59,591 nucleotides of DNA from Nitrospira sp. CG24E (GTDB lineage Bacteria > Nitrospirota > Nitrospiria > Nitrospirales > Nitrospiraceae), in NCBI GenBank assembly GCA_002869895.2, contig NEWP02000027.1, positions 192,656 to 252,246 on the forward strand, in the 5' to 3' direction. Of the stretch, positions 9,264 through 17,957 are shown piece by piece. Numbering within the stretch: position 1 is the first letter of the stretch; the number at the start of each line of letters is the position of its first letter. The position numbers and the translations under genes are program-made. The notes below the pieces were generated by a model. That model was not told the DNA's origin and ran no database searches. It saw only the letters and a list, made by a program, of their open reading frames with translations.

Positions 9264-12200
9264 ATGAAGAAAAAAATCTTGTCTCATCGCAGGCAAGAGG
9301 ATCGTTTCATTTCCGGGAAGGAAACGGTCACTCCGAGTCCTGTTCCCGAATCATTCGCGCTCCTCGCCGCATTTCGCGCCATCTCGGCGAACGCGGTCTA
9401 CACGATGGCCCCCAAGGCTTCAGTCGTCCGCGGATACGACTATTACCAGCAGCAACGGCTTCACCACTATGTCTGGAGCCAGAATCACGCGATGTTGACG
9501 GCGCAGGTTCACGGAACCAGGCTTTATGAAGTTGTCTTTTCTCTCGACGACGGGTTTCTGACTGCCTCCTGCGATTGCCCGGCCTGGGATCCCGGCTGGC
9601 TGTGCAAACATGTCCTGTGCGCCTATTTTACAACTAAGCATGTGCTCTCACCGGAACTGTTCAGATTGCCCGGCGGGCAACCACAAGAGTTACCTGGGCT
9701 TCGCGCTGAGCTGCTCGGTAGCATCTCGGAGCCGACGAGGGTATCAGGGAGGCTTTCTACTACCGGAGCGACTCGCAAGGGCGTAACCCGCAAGGGATCG
9801 GCCTATGAGATTGTCATCGATGCCAGTCACCTACATCCCCAGCTTCTGATCCATAAGAATGGCGTGCCGCTGTCCGGGGGATGGGGTGCAGGGATTCCAC
9901 CAGAGCTGCTTCCGCTTCTCAATTCGTCCTGGTTCATGTCCGGGTTCGGGGGGGACCCGTTGCTCCACTATCTCAGAGTTCACGACAGGCCCTACCCGAT
10001 CGTGCTGGTGTCCGGACGTGAATCCATTCCTCTTCAATGGGACCATGCGGTTAAGTGTAGGAGCAAGACAGAGATCGACCTTGTCGGCGGCCAGGTCAGG
10101 GTCCGCGCAATTTGCCTCGCCGACGAGGTACCGCTCGAACAGATCGTATGCTTCAGGACGTTTGTGGCAGATGTGAGCGGTAGGCGGCTCCTCCAGTTAA
10201 AAGACGAGTATGGATGGGGGTTGTTCCGTTCCCTGCTGCAACGATGCAAGGGGGGCGAGCCGTACTTTGATCCCTATAACAATTTCGATGAAGGATTCCT
10301 GGCAGTGCCGTTACTGGAAGTGTCAGGGGCTCGACGGTGGCAAGGCGTCAGCCAGGATATGGAGTTTACGATCTCGTTGGTCGAGTTCCAGTCCGCACAA
10401 ATCGAGGTGCCTCAAAGGCAGGCCAACCGGATTGTGCGTGATCTCCTTCTGAAGGTCAAAGGCCAGGACGTTTCAGTGGAACGCCCTACGCCGTCTTCGG
10501 CGGGTGAGATTCCATCGTGCGCTCTGATCTTGAAGCCTCCGTCCGGTTCCGGTGACCATCCGCCCGTTTCCTGGACGTTGCAGGCACAATGCCGATATGG
10601 CGATGTCCGGTTTGCTCCGAGCGTCTCGACATTTGGATTTATTTTGGCGTTGGAGCAAGGGCGTTCGGTTTCCGGCGCGTTGCGCGCGCAAAAACGAAAG
10701 GGCGTGCTCTACGACACATTTTTCAGCCTTCTTTCTGTGCCTGAGGCCAAGGAGCGAGACCAACGCATCAAAACGGCCCTCAGCCTGGATGGCTGGACCC
10801 GCGCCGTCAGCGACGAAGCTGCGCAGTGGCTCAAACAGCATCTGTCCGGCTACGCCAGGTCGGATGTGCGGCTACAAGCTCACGCAGGACGGTGGAAACT
10901 GCAACCGGTGGACAAGGTCCGAGAAGTCTTGATGTATAGGGCTCCATTCGATGTGTTCGGCCAAGAAATCTTTCGCGGCATGCGACGCTGCGACGAGATG
11001 ATGATTGACGCGCCGCGGCTATTCCAAGGATTGCCGGCTCTCTTGGACAGGCTCACGTCTGTCGGGATCGAATTGCTGTACGAGGGCAAGCCTATCGTGC
11101 CTTCTCGATGGGAGTGTTCTGCTCAGGTAGAGCGTGTCCATCAGAAAGGGAGCGGGATTGATTGGTTTGAAGTCCGTCCGGAGATCCGGTGCGACGGTAT
11201 GGCGCTGGATGAAGCGGAGTGGCGGGCCGCCCTTCAGCAGGGAGGGCTGATCGACGCCAACGGCGGGTTACGGATATTGGATCGCCAGACAATGGAGCGG
11301 CTGCGCGCGATTCTCGCCCTTACCGGCGAGGCGCAGACGGAGCGGGGTGCTGCCAAGATTGTGCGTGTGCCACGCTTGCAGATCCTTGATTGGCTGGGGC
11401 TGCGCGAACAGGGCATTACTGTCTCATTGCCCTCCGATGACGAGGCGGTGCTTGCTCGCCTCTTGGGATTCACGCGGATCGCCGTGCGGCCTTTGCCGAA
11501 TGGCTTACGCGCAACCCTCCGCCCATATCAGCGTGAGGGTTATGCCTGGTTAGCATTTCTCTACGAGCACCATTTCGGCGCCTGTTTAGCAGACGATATG
11601 GGACTGGGCAAGACCATTCAAGCCATCTGTCTGTTGTCCGCTATTCAGGACGGGCGCATTGAAACGGCGGTGGGCGTGAAGGGTCCTCATCTGGTCGTCG
11701 TGCCGACCAGTCTTCTCTTCAACTGGGAGCAGGAGTTGGCGCGTTTCGCGCCGAATTTGAAGGTCCATGCCTATAGCGGCAGCGAACGGACGTTCACTGC
11801 CAAAGATGGCGAAGTTGTTATCACGACGTATGGGCTGGTTCGCCGGGACATCGAACGATTGGAACGCCTGGCATTCCATGTCATCGTGTTTGACGAGGCG
11901 CAGGCGTTGAAGAACATTCAGGCTGAGACGACAGGCGCTGCCCGCCGTCTCACCGGGCGGTTTAAAATTTCGCTGACCGGCACCCCGCTCGAAAACCATC
12001 TCGGGGAGTACTTTTCCGTGATCGATCTCTGCCTGCCTGGATTACTCGGTGAGTACGACCGGTTCAAACCGCAGTTGAAACGGGTCGAGGGCCGCATGCT
12101 GGAGCGGCTGCTTCGGAGGACCAGACCTTTTGTCTTGCGGAGAACCAAGGCGGAGGTTCTCCATGACTTGCCTCCGAAAATCGAGAGCGAGGTGTTCCTC

Positions 12201-12914
12201 GATTTGACCGACCGGCAAAAGGCGCTGTACCAGCAGACGGTCGCCCAAGTCCGTTCCACGATCGACGAGGCCTACCGCACCAAGACCTCAGGTCAGGCGC
12301 AGGTCATCGCATTGACGGCCATCCTCAAGCTTCGGCAGGTTTGCCTGTCGCCTCGCCTTCTGACGAACCGAGCCGACGAGCCCTCACCCAAGCTCAGTTT
12401 CCTGATAGAGCGGCTGCAGGTCTTACTCGACGAGGGCCACAGCGCCCTGGTTTTTTCGCAGTTCACGAGTTTTCTGGATCTTGTGGAAGAATCGTGTGTC
12501 CGGCACTCGCTGCCGTATCACCGGTTGGACGGCTCCACTGGGGCGACCGCGCGCAAGGGCCGCGTGGCGGCGTTTCAGACCGGTAAACGGCCAGGCGTGT
12601 TTCTGCTGAGCCTCAAGGCAGGGGGCCAGGGGCTGAATCTCACCAAAGCAAGCTATGTCTTTCATCTGGACCCCTGGTGGAATCCGGCAGTAGAGAACCA
12701 GGCATCGGATCGAGCGCACCGTATCGGGCAACAGCAGGCGGTTTCGATCGTGCGGATTCTCATGCGCCACAGCATCGAGGAAAAGATGAAGGCGCTCAAA
12801 CAGCGGAAGCTTGATCTGTACGACGCGGTCATGGCTGGAGCGGTACGCGGCTCCGGGCAGGGCGTATTAACGAAAGCCGACTTCGAGTTTCTGATTGCGA
12901 CGAGCGTGTCGTGA
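9264..12914 (+). CDS. SWIM-domain SNF2-family helicase
   Basis: A 1216-residue protein. The N-terminus has a SWIM zinc finger (CDCPAWDPGWLCKH, about residues 103-116). A long central region without clear motifs follows. The C-terminal third is an SNF2 ATPase: Walker A DDMGLGKT near 777, DEAQ near 877, LTGTPLENH near 912, and helicase motifs V/VI ending in DRAHRIGQ. It is predicted to translocate on duplex DNA, and bacterial relatives have roles in transcription or repair that are poorly defined. It appears to be monocistronic. Start at ATG 9264 has only a weak ribosome-binding site. Confidence 0.9.
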   Translation: MKKKILSHRRQEDRFISGKETVTPSPVPESFALLAAFRAISANAVYTMAPKASVVRGYDYYQQQRLHHYVWSQNHAMLTAQVHGTRLYEVVFSLDDGFLTASCDCPAWDPGWLCKHVLCAYFTTKHVLSPELFRLPGGQPQELPGLRAELLGSISEPTRVSGRLSTTGATRKGVTRKGSAYEIVIDASHLHPQLLIHKNGVPLSGGWGAGIPPELLPLLNSSWFMSGFGGDPLLHYLRVHDRPYPIVLVSGRESIPLQWDHAVKCRSKTEIDLVGGQVRVRAICLADEVPLEQIVCFRTFVADVSGRRLLQLKDEYGWGLFRSLLQRCKGGEPYFDPYNNFDEGFLAVPLLEVSGARRWQGVSQDMEFTISLVEFQSAQIEVPQRQANRIVRDLLLKVKGQDVSVERPTPSSAGEIPSCALILKPPSGSGDHPPVSWTLQAQCRYGDVRFAPSVSTFGFILALEQGRSVSGALRAQKRKGVLYDTFFSLLSVPEAKERDQRIKTALSLDGWTRAVSDEAAQWLKQHLSGYARSDVRLQAHAGRWKLQPVDKVREVLMYRAPFDVFGQEIFRGMRRCDEMMIDAPRLFQGLPALLDRLTSVGIELLYEGKPIVPSRWECSAQVERVHQKGSGIDWFEVRPEIRCDGMALDEAEWRAALQQGGLIDANGGLRILDRQTMERLRAILALTGEAQTERGAAKIVRVPRLQILDWLGLREQGITVSLPSDDEAVLARLLGFTRIAVRPLPNGLRATLRPYQREGYAWLAFLYEHHFGACLADDMGLGKTIQAICLLSAIQDGRIETAVGVKGPHLVVVPTSLLFNWEQELARFAPNLKVHAYSGSERTFTAKDGEVVITTYGLVRRDIERLERLAFHVIVFDEAQALKNIQAETTGAARRLTGRFKISLTGTPLENHLGEYFSVIDLCLPGLLGEYDRFKPQLKRVEGRMLERLLRRTRPFVLRRTKAEVLHDLPPKIESEVFLDLTDRQKALYQQTVAQVRSTIDEAYRTKTSGQAQVIALTAILKLRQVCLSPRLLTNRADEPSPKLSFLIERLQVLLDEGHSALVFSQFTSFLDLVEESCVRHSLPYHRLDGSTGATARKGRVAAFQTGKRPGVFLLSLKAGGQGLNLTKASYVFHLDPWWNPAVENQASDRAHRIGQQQAVSIVRILMRHSIEEKMKALKQRKLDLYDAVMAGAVRGSGQGVLTKADFEFLIATSVS

Positions 12915-13066
12915 GGCTGTGTCCATTTCTAACCGGCGGACAGGATCAGGCTGGGTGGTTTTTGATCAAGACGTTCTGACCTGATGCAGCGGAATTGGAT
13001 CTGCGCTTTCTCAGATCGGCATTGCCGAATCTTGTAGGGGCATGAGGGGAGAAGGTGTGGTTCGGA

Positions 13067-13273
13067 TTAACTTCGTACGCTGTTGGAGGAAGGAAGGTGA
13101 TGGGTAGCCGTGGCGATCTCCACAAATTCGTGAATGTTTCTCGAGCAGCGACCGCAACATCCCGCGTCTTTCAGTCCGAACTTTGCGTTCAGTTGGCCTG
13201 GCATAACGATACCCTCCTGCCCTGCTTCCCGGACATCTGATTCTGTGATTCCTTTGCAGAGGCAGAGGTACAT
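13067..13273 (-). CDS. BFD-like [2Fe-2S] ferredoxin (bacterioferritin-associated type)
   Basis: A 68-residue protein with the BFD pattern: C4 and C6 at the N-terminus and C40/C43 in GCCGRC. These would ligate one [2Fe-2S] cluster. Bfd proteins pass electrons to bacterioferritin to release stored iron, and the same domain occurs in nitrite reductases and glycerol dehydrogenase regulators. Its iron link is supported by a near-perfect Fur box between promoter and start codon (13323-13341). No bacterioferritin gene is in the window. The C-terminal 20 residues beyond the domain are unremarkable. Confidence 0.85.
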   Translation of the reverse strand: MYLCLCKGITESDVREAGQEGIVMPGQLNAKFGLKDAGCCGRCSRNIHEFVEIATATHHLPSSNSVRS

Positions 13274-13322
13274 GGGTCGTATTCCTTTATCTGTCGCCGG
13301 GGTGCTGTTGTCCGCGAGAACA

Positions 13323-13341
13323 GATTATGATAACCATTATC
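13323..13341 (-). promoter_or_regulatory. Fur box upstream of the BFD-like gene
   Basis: The plus-strand sequence GATTATGATAACCATTATC matches the classical 19-base Fur consensus GATAATGATAATCATTATC at 17 positions. It lies about 50 bases before the start codon and immediately downstream of the predicted transcription start. Iron-loaded Fur should therefore block transcription. Confidence 0.8.
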
Positions 13342-13352
13342 AGCTTGTATTC

Positions 13353-13381
13353 AGGATACTCCCGTCTTGCCTGCCTGTCAA
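13353..13381 (-). promoter_or_regulatory. Sigma70-type promoter of the BFD-like gene
   Basis: On the minus strand TTGACA (13376-13381) and TATCCT (13353-13358) are separated by 17 bases. The Fur box begins about 12 bases downstream. Confidence 0.6.
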
Positions 13382-13453
13382 GAGGGGCGATAGCATCTGT
13401 GATGAGGGCGAGAAAGTTGAAATATCTCTCGTGTTTTTAATGTGTTGGAAGGC

Positions 13454-15277
13454 CTACAGCGTCTGTTCCAGTTGGTCCACCATCTCGCGGATCGTGTCGA
13501 ACCCCGATTGCCAAAAGTCTTCAGATGCCATATCGACTCCCACTTTAGCAAGAATCGCCTGCGGCGCCTCCGACCCACCGGTACTCAGCAGATCCAGATA
13601 TTTAGGCACGAACGTCGCCCCTTCTTTTTGATACATCCGATAGAGGGCGAGGACCAATAGATTGCCGAAACTGTAGGCGTAGCAGTAGAACGGGCTGGCA
13701 AAGATGTGTGGAATGGTCAGCCATTCCCATTGGAATTCTTCCGGGACTTTCATCCCCTTCCCAAACTGCTGCCGCACCTCGGCCAGATAGGTCTGAGCTA
13801 AATCCTTCACGGTGGCGCCCTGGGCGATCATCTCATGGGCCTGATTTTCAAATTGAACAAAGTAGGCTTGCCGGAGGACCGTGGCATAGATGTCGTCCAG
13901 TTGGTTAAGCAGGAGTCCCTGTTTTACTTTCGTATCCCGTTCCTGAGTCATGAGGGCATCAGATAGAATGCGTTCCCCGAATACCGACGCAGTTTCTGCC
14001 AGTGGGAGGGTGGAATGGAAGGTAAAGATGGAGTGCCGCGCCGCCTGCATGCCATGAACGGCATGGCCGAGTTCATGGGCCATCGTCGCGATATCGCGCG
14101 CCTCGCCGGTGAAATTCAGCAGCACGTAGGGCGTCATGCTTGGCACGATGCTGTAACAATAGGCGCCTCCGATCTTTCCGGGCCTCGTACGCGCGTCGAT
14201 ATGGCCTTCGCGCACGACTTGTTCTGCCATGTCGGCTAATTGTGGGGAGAATCCCCGATAGGCGTCCAGCACCATTCGGACGGCATCTTGATAGCGGTAA
14301 GATTTCTGTTCTGTTCGATGCGGCGCATAGATGTGGTAACGGCTCATCGGCTTGATCTTGCACAGGCGAGCCTTGATGCGGAAGTACTGTTGGAAGATGC
14401 CGGCGTTTTTCTGACAGACCCGCAATAGAGAGGTCACGGCTTTATCGGGAATATCGTTACCGAGGTTGCGGGTGGCAATCGGGGAGGAGAACCGGCGTAG
14501 TTGAAGGTTTTCTGCCTTCCAGTCGTTGACCAAGGCCTTGTAGATTTCGCCCAGCAGATCGTGCTGGTCGGCATAGACACGGTAGAGCTCTCGATAGGCT
14601 GCTTCACGAAGTCGTCCTTCCGCATGGCGGAGATAGGGCGTCAGTTCCTCACGAGACATGGTCTTTCGTTTGCCCTTGACGGTAAGGGTGAACGTGAAGG
14701 CGTTCGTCACGACGTCGTACAGAGAATGGACAGCGGTTCGACCCGTGATGTTCTTGATATTGACGATCTTCTCCTCCGGTTCAGACAAGGTATGAGGCTG
14801 AAACCGGCGGATGGTTTCGAGGTGATACTGGAGTGTACCCACTCCCGTCATGAGCCGCCGTGAGTTGTTGGCATCGACGCTCTGCCACCAGAGGTCGAAA
14901 AATACCAGGCGGTTTTGCAGTGCCGTGAGCCGCTCCTCGACCTTGGTCTTGAATGAACGGGCGGCGAGGTCCTTTGTATTTTCAGAGAACCAGAGATAGG
15001 CATAGGCGCTGAGCCGTGAGGAGGCGGCTGCGATGTCTTCGCTGAGTTTCAACAGTGAATGAAAGTGGGAGGCTTCCATGGTTGGGCTGAGTCGGGCGCG
15101 CGCAGATTCGAACCGCGAGACTTTGGCCTCGATTTCTCCTGCCAGGATCTCGAATCGCTGAACCGGATCTTCTGCCACATGTGTGAGATCCCAGCGCTCA
15201 GGATAGGTACGGTTCTGTTTTTTGAGTACAGAGGCTGTATGCGAGGCAGAGCCTCTTCGATTGGTCTTCACCGGCAT
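13454..15277 (-). CDS. pepF: M3-family oligoendopeptidase F
   Basis: About 607 residues; zinc metallopeptidase of family M3 that cleaves short peptides in the cytoplasm. The HExxH zinc motif reads HELGH near residue 402, with the typical upstream segment NFTGEARDIATM and a downstream glutamate (LAETASVFGE). The second in-frame ATG (15277) is preferred because GAGGAG lies nine bases before it; the first ATG (15286) directly abuts that site. A repeat element starts about 30 bases upstream, so the promoter must lie inside or beyond it. Confidence 0.92.
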   Translation of the reverse strand: MPVKTNRRGSASHTASVLKKQNRTYPERWDLTHVAEDPVQRFEILAGEIEAKVSRFESARARLSPTMEASHFHSLLKLSEDIAAASSRLSAYAYLWFSENTKDLAARSFKTKVEERLTALQNRLVFFDLWWQSVDANNSRRLMTGVGTLQYHLETIRRFQPHTLSEPEEKIVNIKNITGRTAVHSLYDVVTNAFTFTLTVKGKRKTMSREELTPYLRHAEGRLREAAYRELYRVYADQHDLLGEIYKALVNDWKAENLQLRRFSSPIATRNLGNDIPDKAVTSLLRVCQKNAGIFQQYFRIKARLCKIKPMSRYHIYAPHRTEQKSYRYQDAVRMVLDAYRGFSPQLADMAEQVVREGHIDARTRPGKIGGAYCYSIVPSMTPYVLLNFTGEARDIATMAHELGHAVHGMQAARHSIFTFHSTLPLAETASVFGERILSDALMTQERDTKVKQGLLLNQLDDIYATVLRQAYFVQFENQAHEMIAQGATVKDLAQTYLAEVRQQFGKGMKVPEEFQWEWLTIPHIFASPFYCYAYSFGNLLVLALYRMYQKEGATFVPKYLDLLSTGGSEAPQAILAKVGVDMASEDFWQSGFDTIREMVDQLEQTL

Positions 15278-15305
15278 AGATCTCATCTCCTCTGTCTCGT
15301 TTTTA

Positions 15306-15475
15306 GCAGGATGCTGAAAACGTCCGCCAGCGGCGTTCTCGTCTCATCGAAATCCTCAACGTACCCCACCTGGGAAAAGAGCTGTTCTGACAGCCCGGGG
15401 TTGGGCGGGTGAGAATGCTACGCCTCCGGTTTCGACTCGCCTGCGGTCTTGCTGGACGAACTTTTTGAGCATCCT
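15306..15475. repeat. GCAGGATGCTGAAAAAG-family element upstream of pepF
   Basis: Begins TAGCAGGATGCTGAAAACG and ends CTTTTTGAGCATCCTGG, with an interior that differs from the short form (an extra segment around CAGCCCGGGGTTGGG). It separates pepF from the divergent gene at 15696. Confidence 0.8.
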
Positions 15476-15695
15476 GGTGGATATTATGGCCCTATTTCTG
15501 CGTGTGTATCGCACGGGCATTGCGGAAAAGTTGAATGTCCTCGCAGCCTATAGCCGGTATATACGGGCAGGCTCGACCATGATCATACCATTCTTGCCGA
15601 CAAGGGCGGATAAGTTTTCTCGTGCTTAAGGCTGGTGGAATCTTCCATCTGCGGCGGCATTCTAGGTATGATGCCAAAGGATGACAGGAGATCTC

Positions 15696-16031
15696 ATGAC
15701 CGACCAAGAACTGAATCGGGCTGTCCAATATGTTACAGCCAGCACCTCCTATGGGCGCGACATGGTGGCCGAGATTCTTAAGACAGGCCTTGGCGAAATG
15801 ACGTCGTTGGCCATGCAATCGTCAGAACAGTTCGAACGGGAGGTGTTATTGGAATACGTTTTCCAGTGGACCATCAAGCGTACGGGTCAACCGGAACCAT
15901 TAGTCAGGGAGATTCTCGGCTGCGCGAACCGCTGGCTTGATGAAGTGTACGAGGAAATTTCCAAGCGACAGCCGGAAGCTCTCGGTCGTTCTTCTGGTGA
16001 TGATGACGACGAAGGGGCGGAACCGGTATAA
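15696..16031 (+). CDS. Uncharacterised acidic-tailed protein
   Basis: A 111-residue soluble protein that I do not recognise. The N-terminal 90 residues look mostly helical and the C-terminus ends in a run of Asp/Glu (GDDDDEGAEPV). ATG 15696 is chosen because AGGAG sits five bases upstream; an in-frame ATG five codons earlier overlaps that site. The insertion sequence starts nine bases after its stop codon. Confidence 0.65.
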   Translation: MTDQELNRAVQYVTASTSYGRDMVAEILKTGLGEMTSLAMQSSEQFEREVLLEYVFQWTIKRTGQPEPLVREILGCANRWLDEVYEEISKRQPEALGRSSGDDDDEGAEPV

Positions 16032-16039
16032 ATCAGTTG

Positions 16040-16062
16040 GTTAGGCCTCACGCAAAAATAAC
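16040..16062. repeat. Left terminal inverted repeat of the insertion sequence
   Basis: GTTAGGCCTCACGCAAAAA pairs with the complement of the right end at 17334-17356 (about four mismatches in 23). Confidence 0.8.
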
Positions 16063-16066
16063 ATGA

Positions 16067-17299
16067 CTAAGTTTTCTTCTGTGTCGGCAGCACCGCGTAG
16101 TTCCAGTCGCCATGAAACTTGTCCAACTTGAGATTGAGCGAGGCCAGCTCTGCGTCGGTGATCTTGATGCCGGTGGGGTACTTGCCCCGGTCCAGTTCGG
16201 CGCGAATCTTCAAGCCTGCCCGGGTCGTGGTGTTGGCGATCAGATTGACAATGACTTCATGACTCACCAACGGCCGACCGCGCCAGTTCTGGGTGATGTG
16301 ACAGAACATCCGATGCTCGATCTTGTTCCATTTGCTGGTTCCCGGCGGGAAGTGGCACACGTAGACAGGCAGCCCCAGGCGGATCGACAATTCCTGTAAT
16401 GCACCCTTCCACAAACGGCATCGGCTGCCATTGCTTCCACCACCATCGGCGGTGATCAATAACTCCTTGGCATGGGGATAGCGGTTGGCGCCCATTTTGT
16501 GCCACCACCGGCCGATGGCCTGCACCGCGAACTGCGCGGTGTCGTGATCGATGCCCACGCTCACCCAGCCTTCGTTGCGATTCATGTCGAACACGCCGTA
16601 GGGGATGACCTTGCCCAGTTCGGAGTCCGGGAAGTCGTGAATGTCCACGCGCTCGGGTTCGCCGTTGCACTGCCACTCTCGCCCGTTGTTCTTGTACGGG
16701 CCCACGAGTTCCTTCTTCTTCGTGTCCACCGAAATCACCGGCTGCCCGCGTTGCTGGAATCGCGTCACCTTCGCGTTGAGGTACTCGAACTGCGTGTTGC
16801 GATCCGGGTGCGCCGCGCCCTCCAAGGTCTTGCGGTTGCCCTGCAAACTGTAGCCGGCCGCATTCAGCAACTGCGCCACAGCCCTTGCACTGACCGGGTG
16901 CCCCTGCCGCGACAACTCTTGCGCGAGATGGCTCGTGCTCTTGCAAGTCCAGCGCAGGGGCGACTGCGGATCGCCACGTGTCACCGGCGCCACCAGACGA
17001 TCCAACGCGTCGCTCAACTGCGGGTCCGTCTCGGTCAGACGCTTGCGGCCACCGCCCGCCTTGCGCAACCGCGCAGTGACTTCCGCCTCGGGATCGGCCT
17101 CTCGGGTCGCCAACGCGGCCAACCCCTTGCGTATCGTATTCGGCGACATCCCAGTGGCGTCACTCACCGCACTCACGCCACCCCACCCGTAGGCTCGCGC
17201 TTCGGTCGCCGCCCAATGGCGGCGCGCCCGCTCATCCAACACCGATACGAGCGATCGGTACTTCGACTCGATCTGTTTTATCGCGGGCGCAATCGGCAT
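16067..17299 (-). CDS. ISAzo13-family DDE transposase
   Basis: 410 residues, full length for the family. An N-terminal helix-turn-helix region (about residues 30-75) precedes a DDE-type catalytic core. Visible family segments include VISVDTKKKE, GIDHDTAQFA and LITADGGGSNGSR, and HFPPGTSKWNKIEHRMF near the C-terminus carries the catalytic glutamate. It cuts and pastes the element between its inverted repeats. The reading frame is intact, so the copy may still be active. Its codon use is more GC-rich than that of its neighbours, which fits recent arrival. Confidence 0.92.
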   Translation of the reverse strand: MPIAPAIKQIESKYRSLVSVLDERARRHWAATEARAYGWGGVSAVSDATGMSPNTIRKGLAALATREADPEAEVTARLRKAGGGRKRLTETDPQLSDALDRLVAPVTRGDPQSPLRWTCKSTSHLAQELSRQGHPVSARAVAQLLNAAGYSLQGNRKTLEGAAHPDRNTQFEYLNAKVTRFQQRGQPVISVDTKKKELVGPYKNNGREWQCNGEPERVDIHDFPDSELGKVIPYGVFDMNRNEGWVSVGIDHDTAQFAVQAIGRWWHKMGANRYPHAKELLITADGGGSNGSRCRLWKGALQELSIRLGLPVYVCHFPPGTSKWNKIEHRMFCHITQNWRGRPLVSHEVIVNLIANTTTRAGLKIRAELDRGKYPTGIKITDAELASLNLKLDKFHGDWNYAVLPTQKKT

Positions 17300-17333
17300 C
17301 CCGCCTTAGAACACATCCCTCAATCTTTATCAA

Positions 17334-17356
17334 GTTATTTATGCGCGAGGCCTTAC
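17334..17356. repeat. Right terminal inverted repeat of the insertion sequence
   Basis: Reads GTTATTTATGCGCGAGGCC on the plus strand, the complement-partner of 16040-16062. Confidence 0.8.
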
Positions 17357-17452
17357 TCTGGTTTTTTGGTCTGTCTTGTTTATTTGGTTGAACGAAACTA
17401 ACCAGATGAACAAGATAAACCGGATCAACCAAATGAACCAGAGACAGGCAGC
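17357..17452. repeat. AACCAA-type word-repeat hairpin
   Basis: TCTGGTTTTTTGGTCTG-like words at the left and AACCAGATGAACAAGATAAA-like words at the right fold into a long imperfect hairpin. It touches the insertion sequence. Its right arm also encodes the last codons of the TPR protein on the minus strand. Confidence 0.75.
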
Positions 17453-17757
17453 GTGTCCTTGAGCAGCTCCAGATTCTTTGTCACCATCGCATCGCCGTTT
17501 TTCGTGGACACATCGATCCCTGTGAGGCAGACAGTTCGGCATTCGCCTGTTCGTCCTAGCTTGTGCAGCGATTGGGCCCAGGCATAGTAGGCGGCTGAAT
17601 AGGTGGGTTTGACTGCGACACATTGCTGAAGGGCCTTGGTCGCTTCTTCGAAGTTTGCATCTTCCATGTAGGCTTTCCCGAGACCGAACCAAGCCACTTC
17701 GTCATTCGGATCAATCATCAGGACTTTCTTGAGCGGTTCGATTCGTCGATTTGGCAT
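17425..17757 (-). CDS. Short TPR-repeat protein
   Basis: A 110-residue protein made of about two to three tetratricopeptide repeats: segments near WFGLGKAYMEDANFEEATKA and AYYAWAQSLHKLGRTGEC fit the TPR consensus. It is probably a protein-protein scaffold. The last residues (PVSGSFG) are encoded by an arm of the adjacent word-repeat hairpin, so the original C-terminus may have been replaced. No export signal is seen. Confidence 0.75.
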   Translation of the reverse strand: MPNRRIEPLKKVLMIDPNDEVAWFGLGKAYMEDANFEEATKALQQCVAVKPTYSAAYYAWAQSLHKLGRTGECRTVCLTGIDVSTKNGDAMVTKNLELLKDTLPVSGSFG

Positions 17758-17837
17758 CTCTTCCTCCAGTTCGATAGACGATAGCAGCGTAGGCGCTCGT
17801 TGTCTATGTACTTTCCTGCATGCTAATCTGACTTCGG

Positions 17838-17945
17838 CATGACGCTGAAAAAGTCTGCCAGCTTTGTTCTCGCGTCGCTCAACGCCTCAACGTACTAAAA
17901 AGTACGCCTCGGCATCTCGCTCGCTGCGGCCTCGCTGGGCAGCAA
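17838..17945. repeat. Degenerate GCAGGATGCTGAAAAAG-family element
   Basis: Left end CATGACGCTGAAAAAGTC, central palindrome AACGTACTAAAAAGTACGCC and a right core CGCTGCGGCCTCGCTGG. The right end is decayed. It occupies the leader of the following hydrolase gene. Confidence 0.65.
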
Positions 17946-17957
17946 GCTGGAACACTT

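Larger units (their letters stand above)
16040..17356 (-). mobile_element. ISAzo13-like insertion sequence
   Basis: About 1.3 kb bounded by imperfect 23-base terminal inverted repeats sharing AGGCCTC-CGCA-AAATAAC at 16040-16062 and 17334-17356. It contains one full-length transposase gene. No clear target duplication could be read. The right end abuts an AACCAA-type hairpin, and the left end lies just after the stop codon of the 15696 gene, so the insertion avoids coding DNA. Confidence 0.85.

Noticed and set aside
16472-17401. 309-codon plus-strand frame opposite the transposase
   Set aside because: Antisense of a well-conserved transposase; Arg/His/Pro-rich without motifs.
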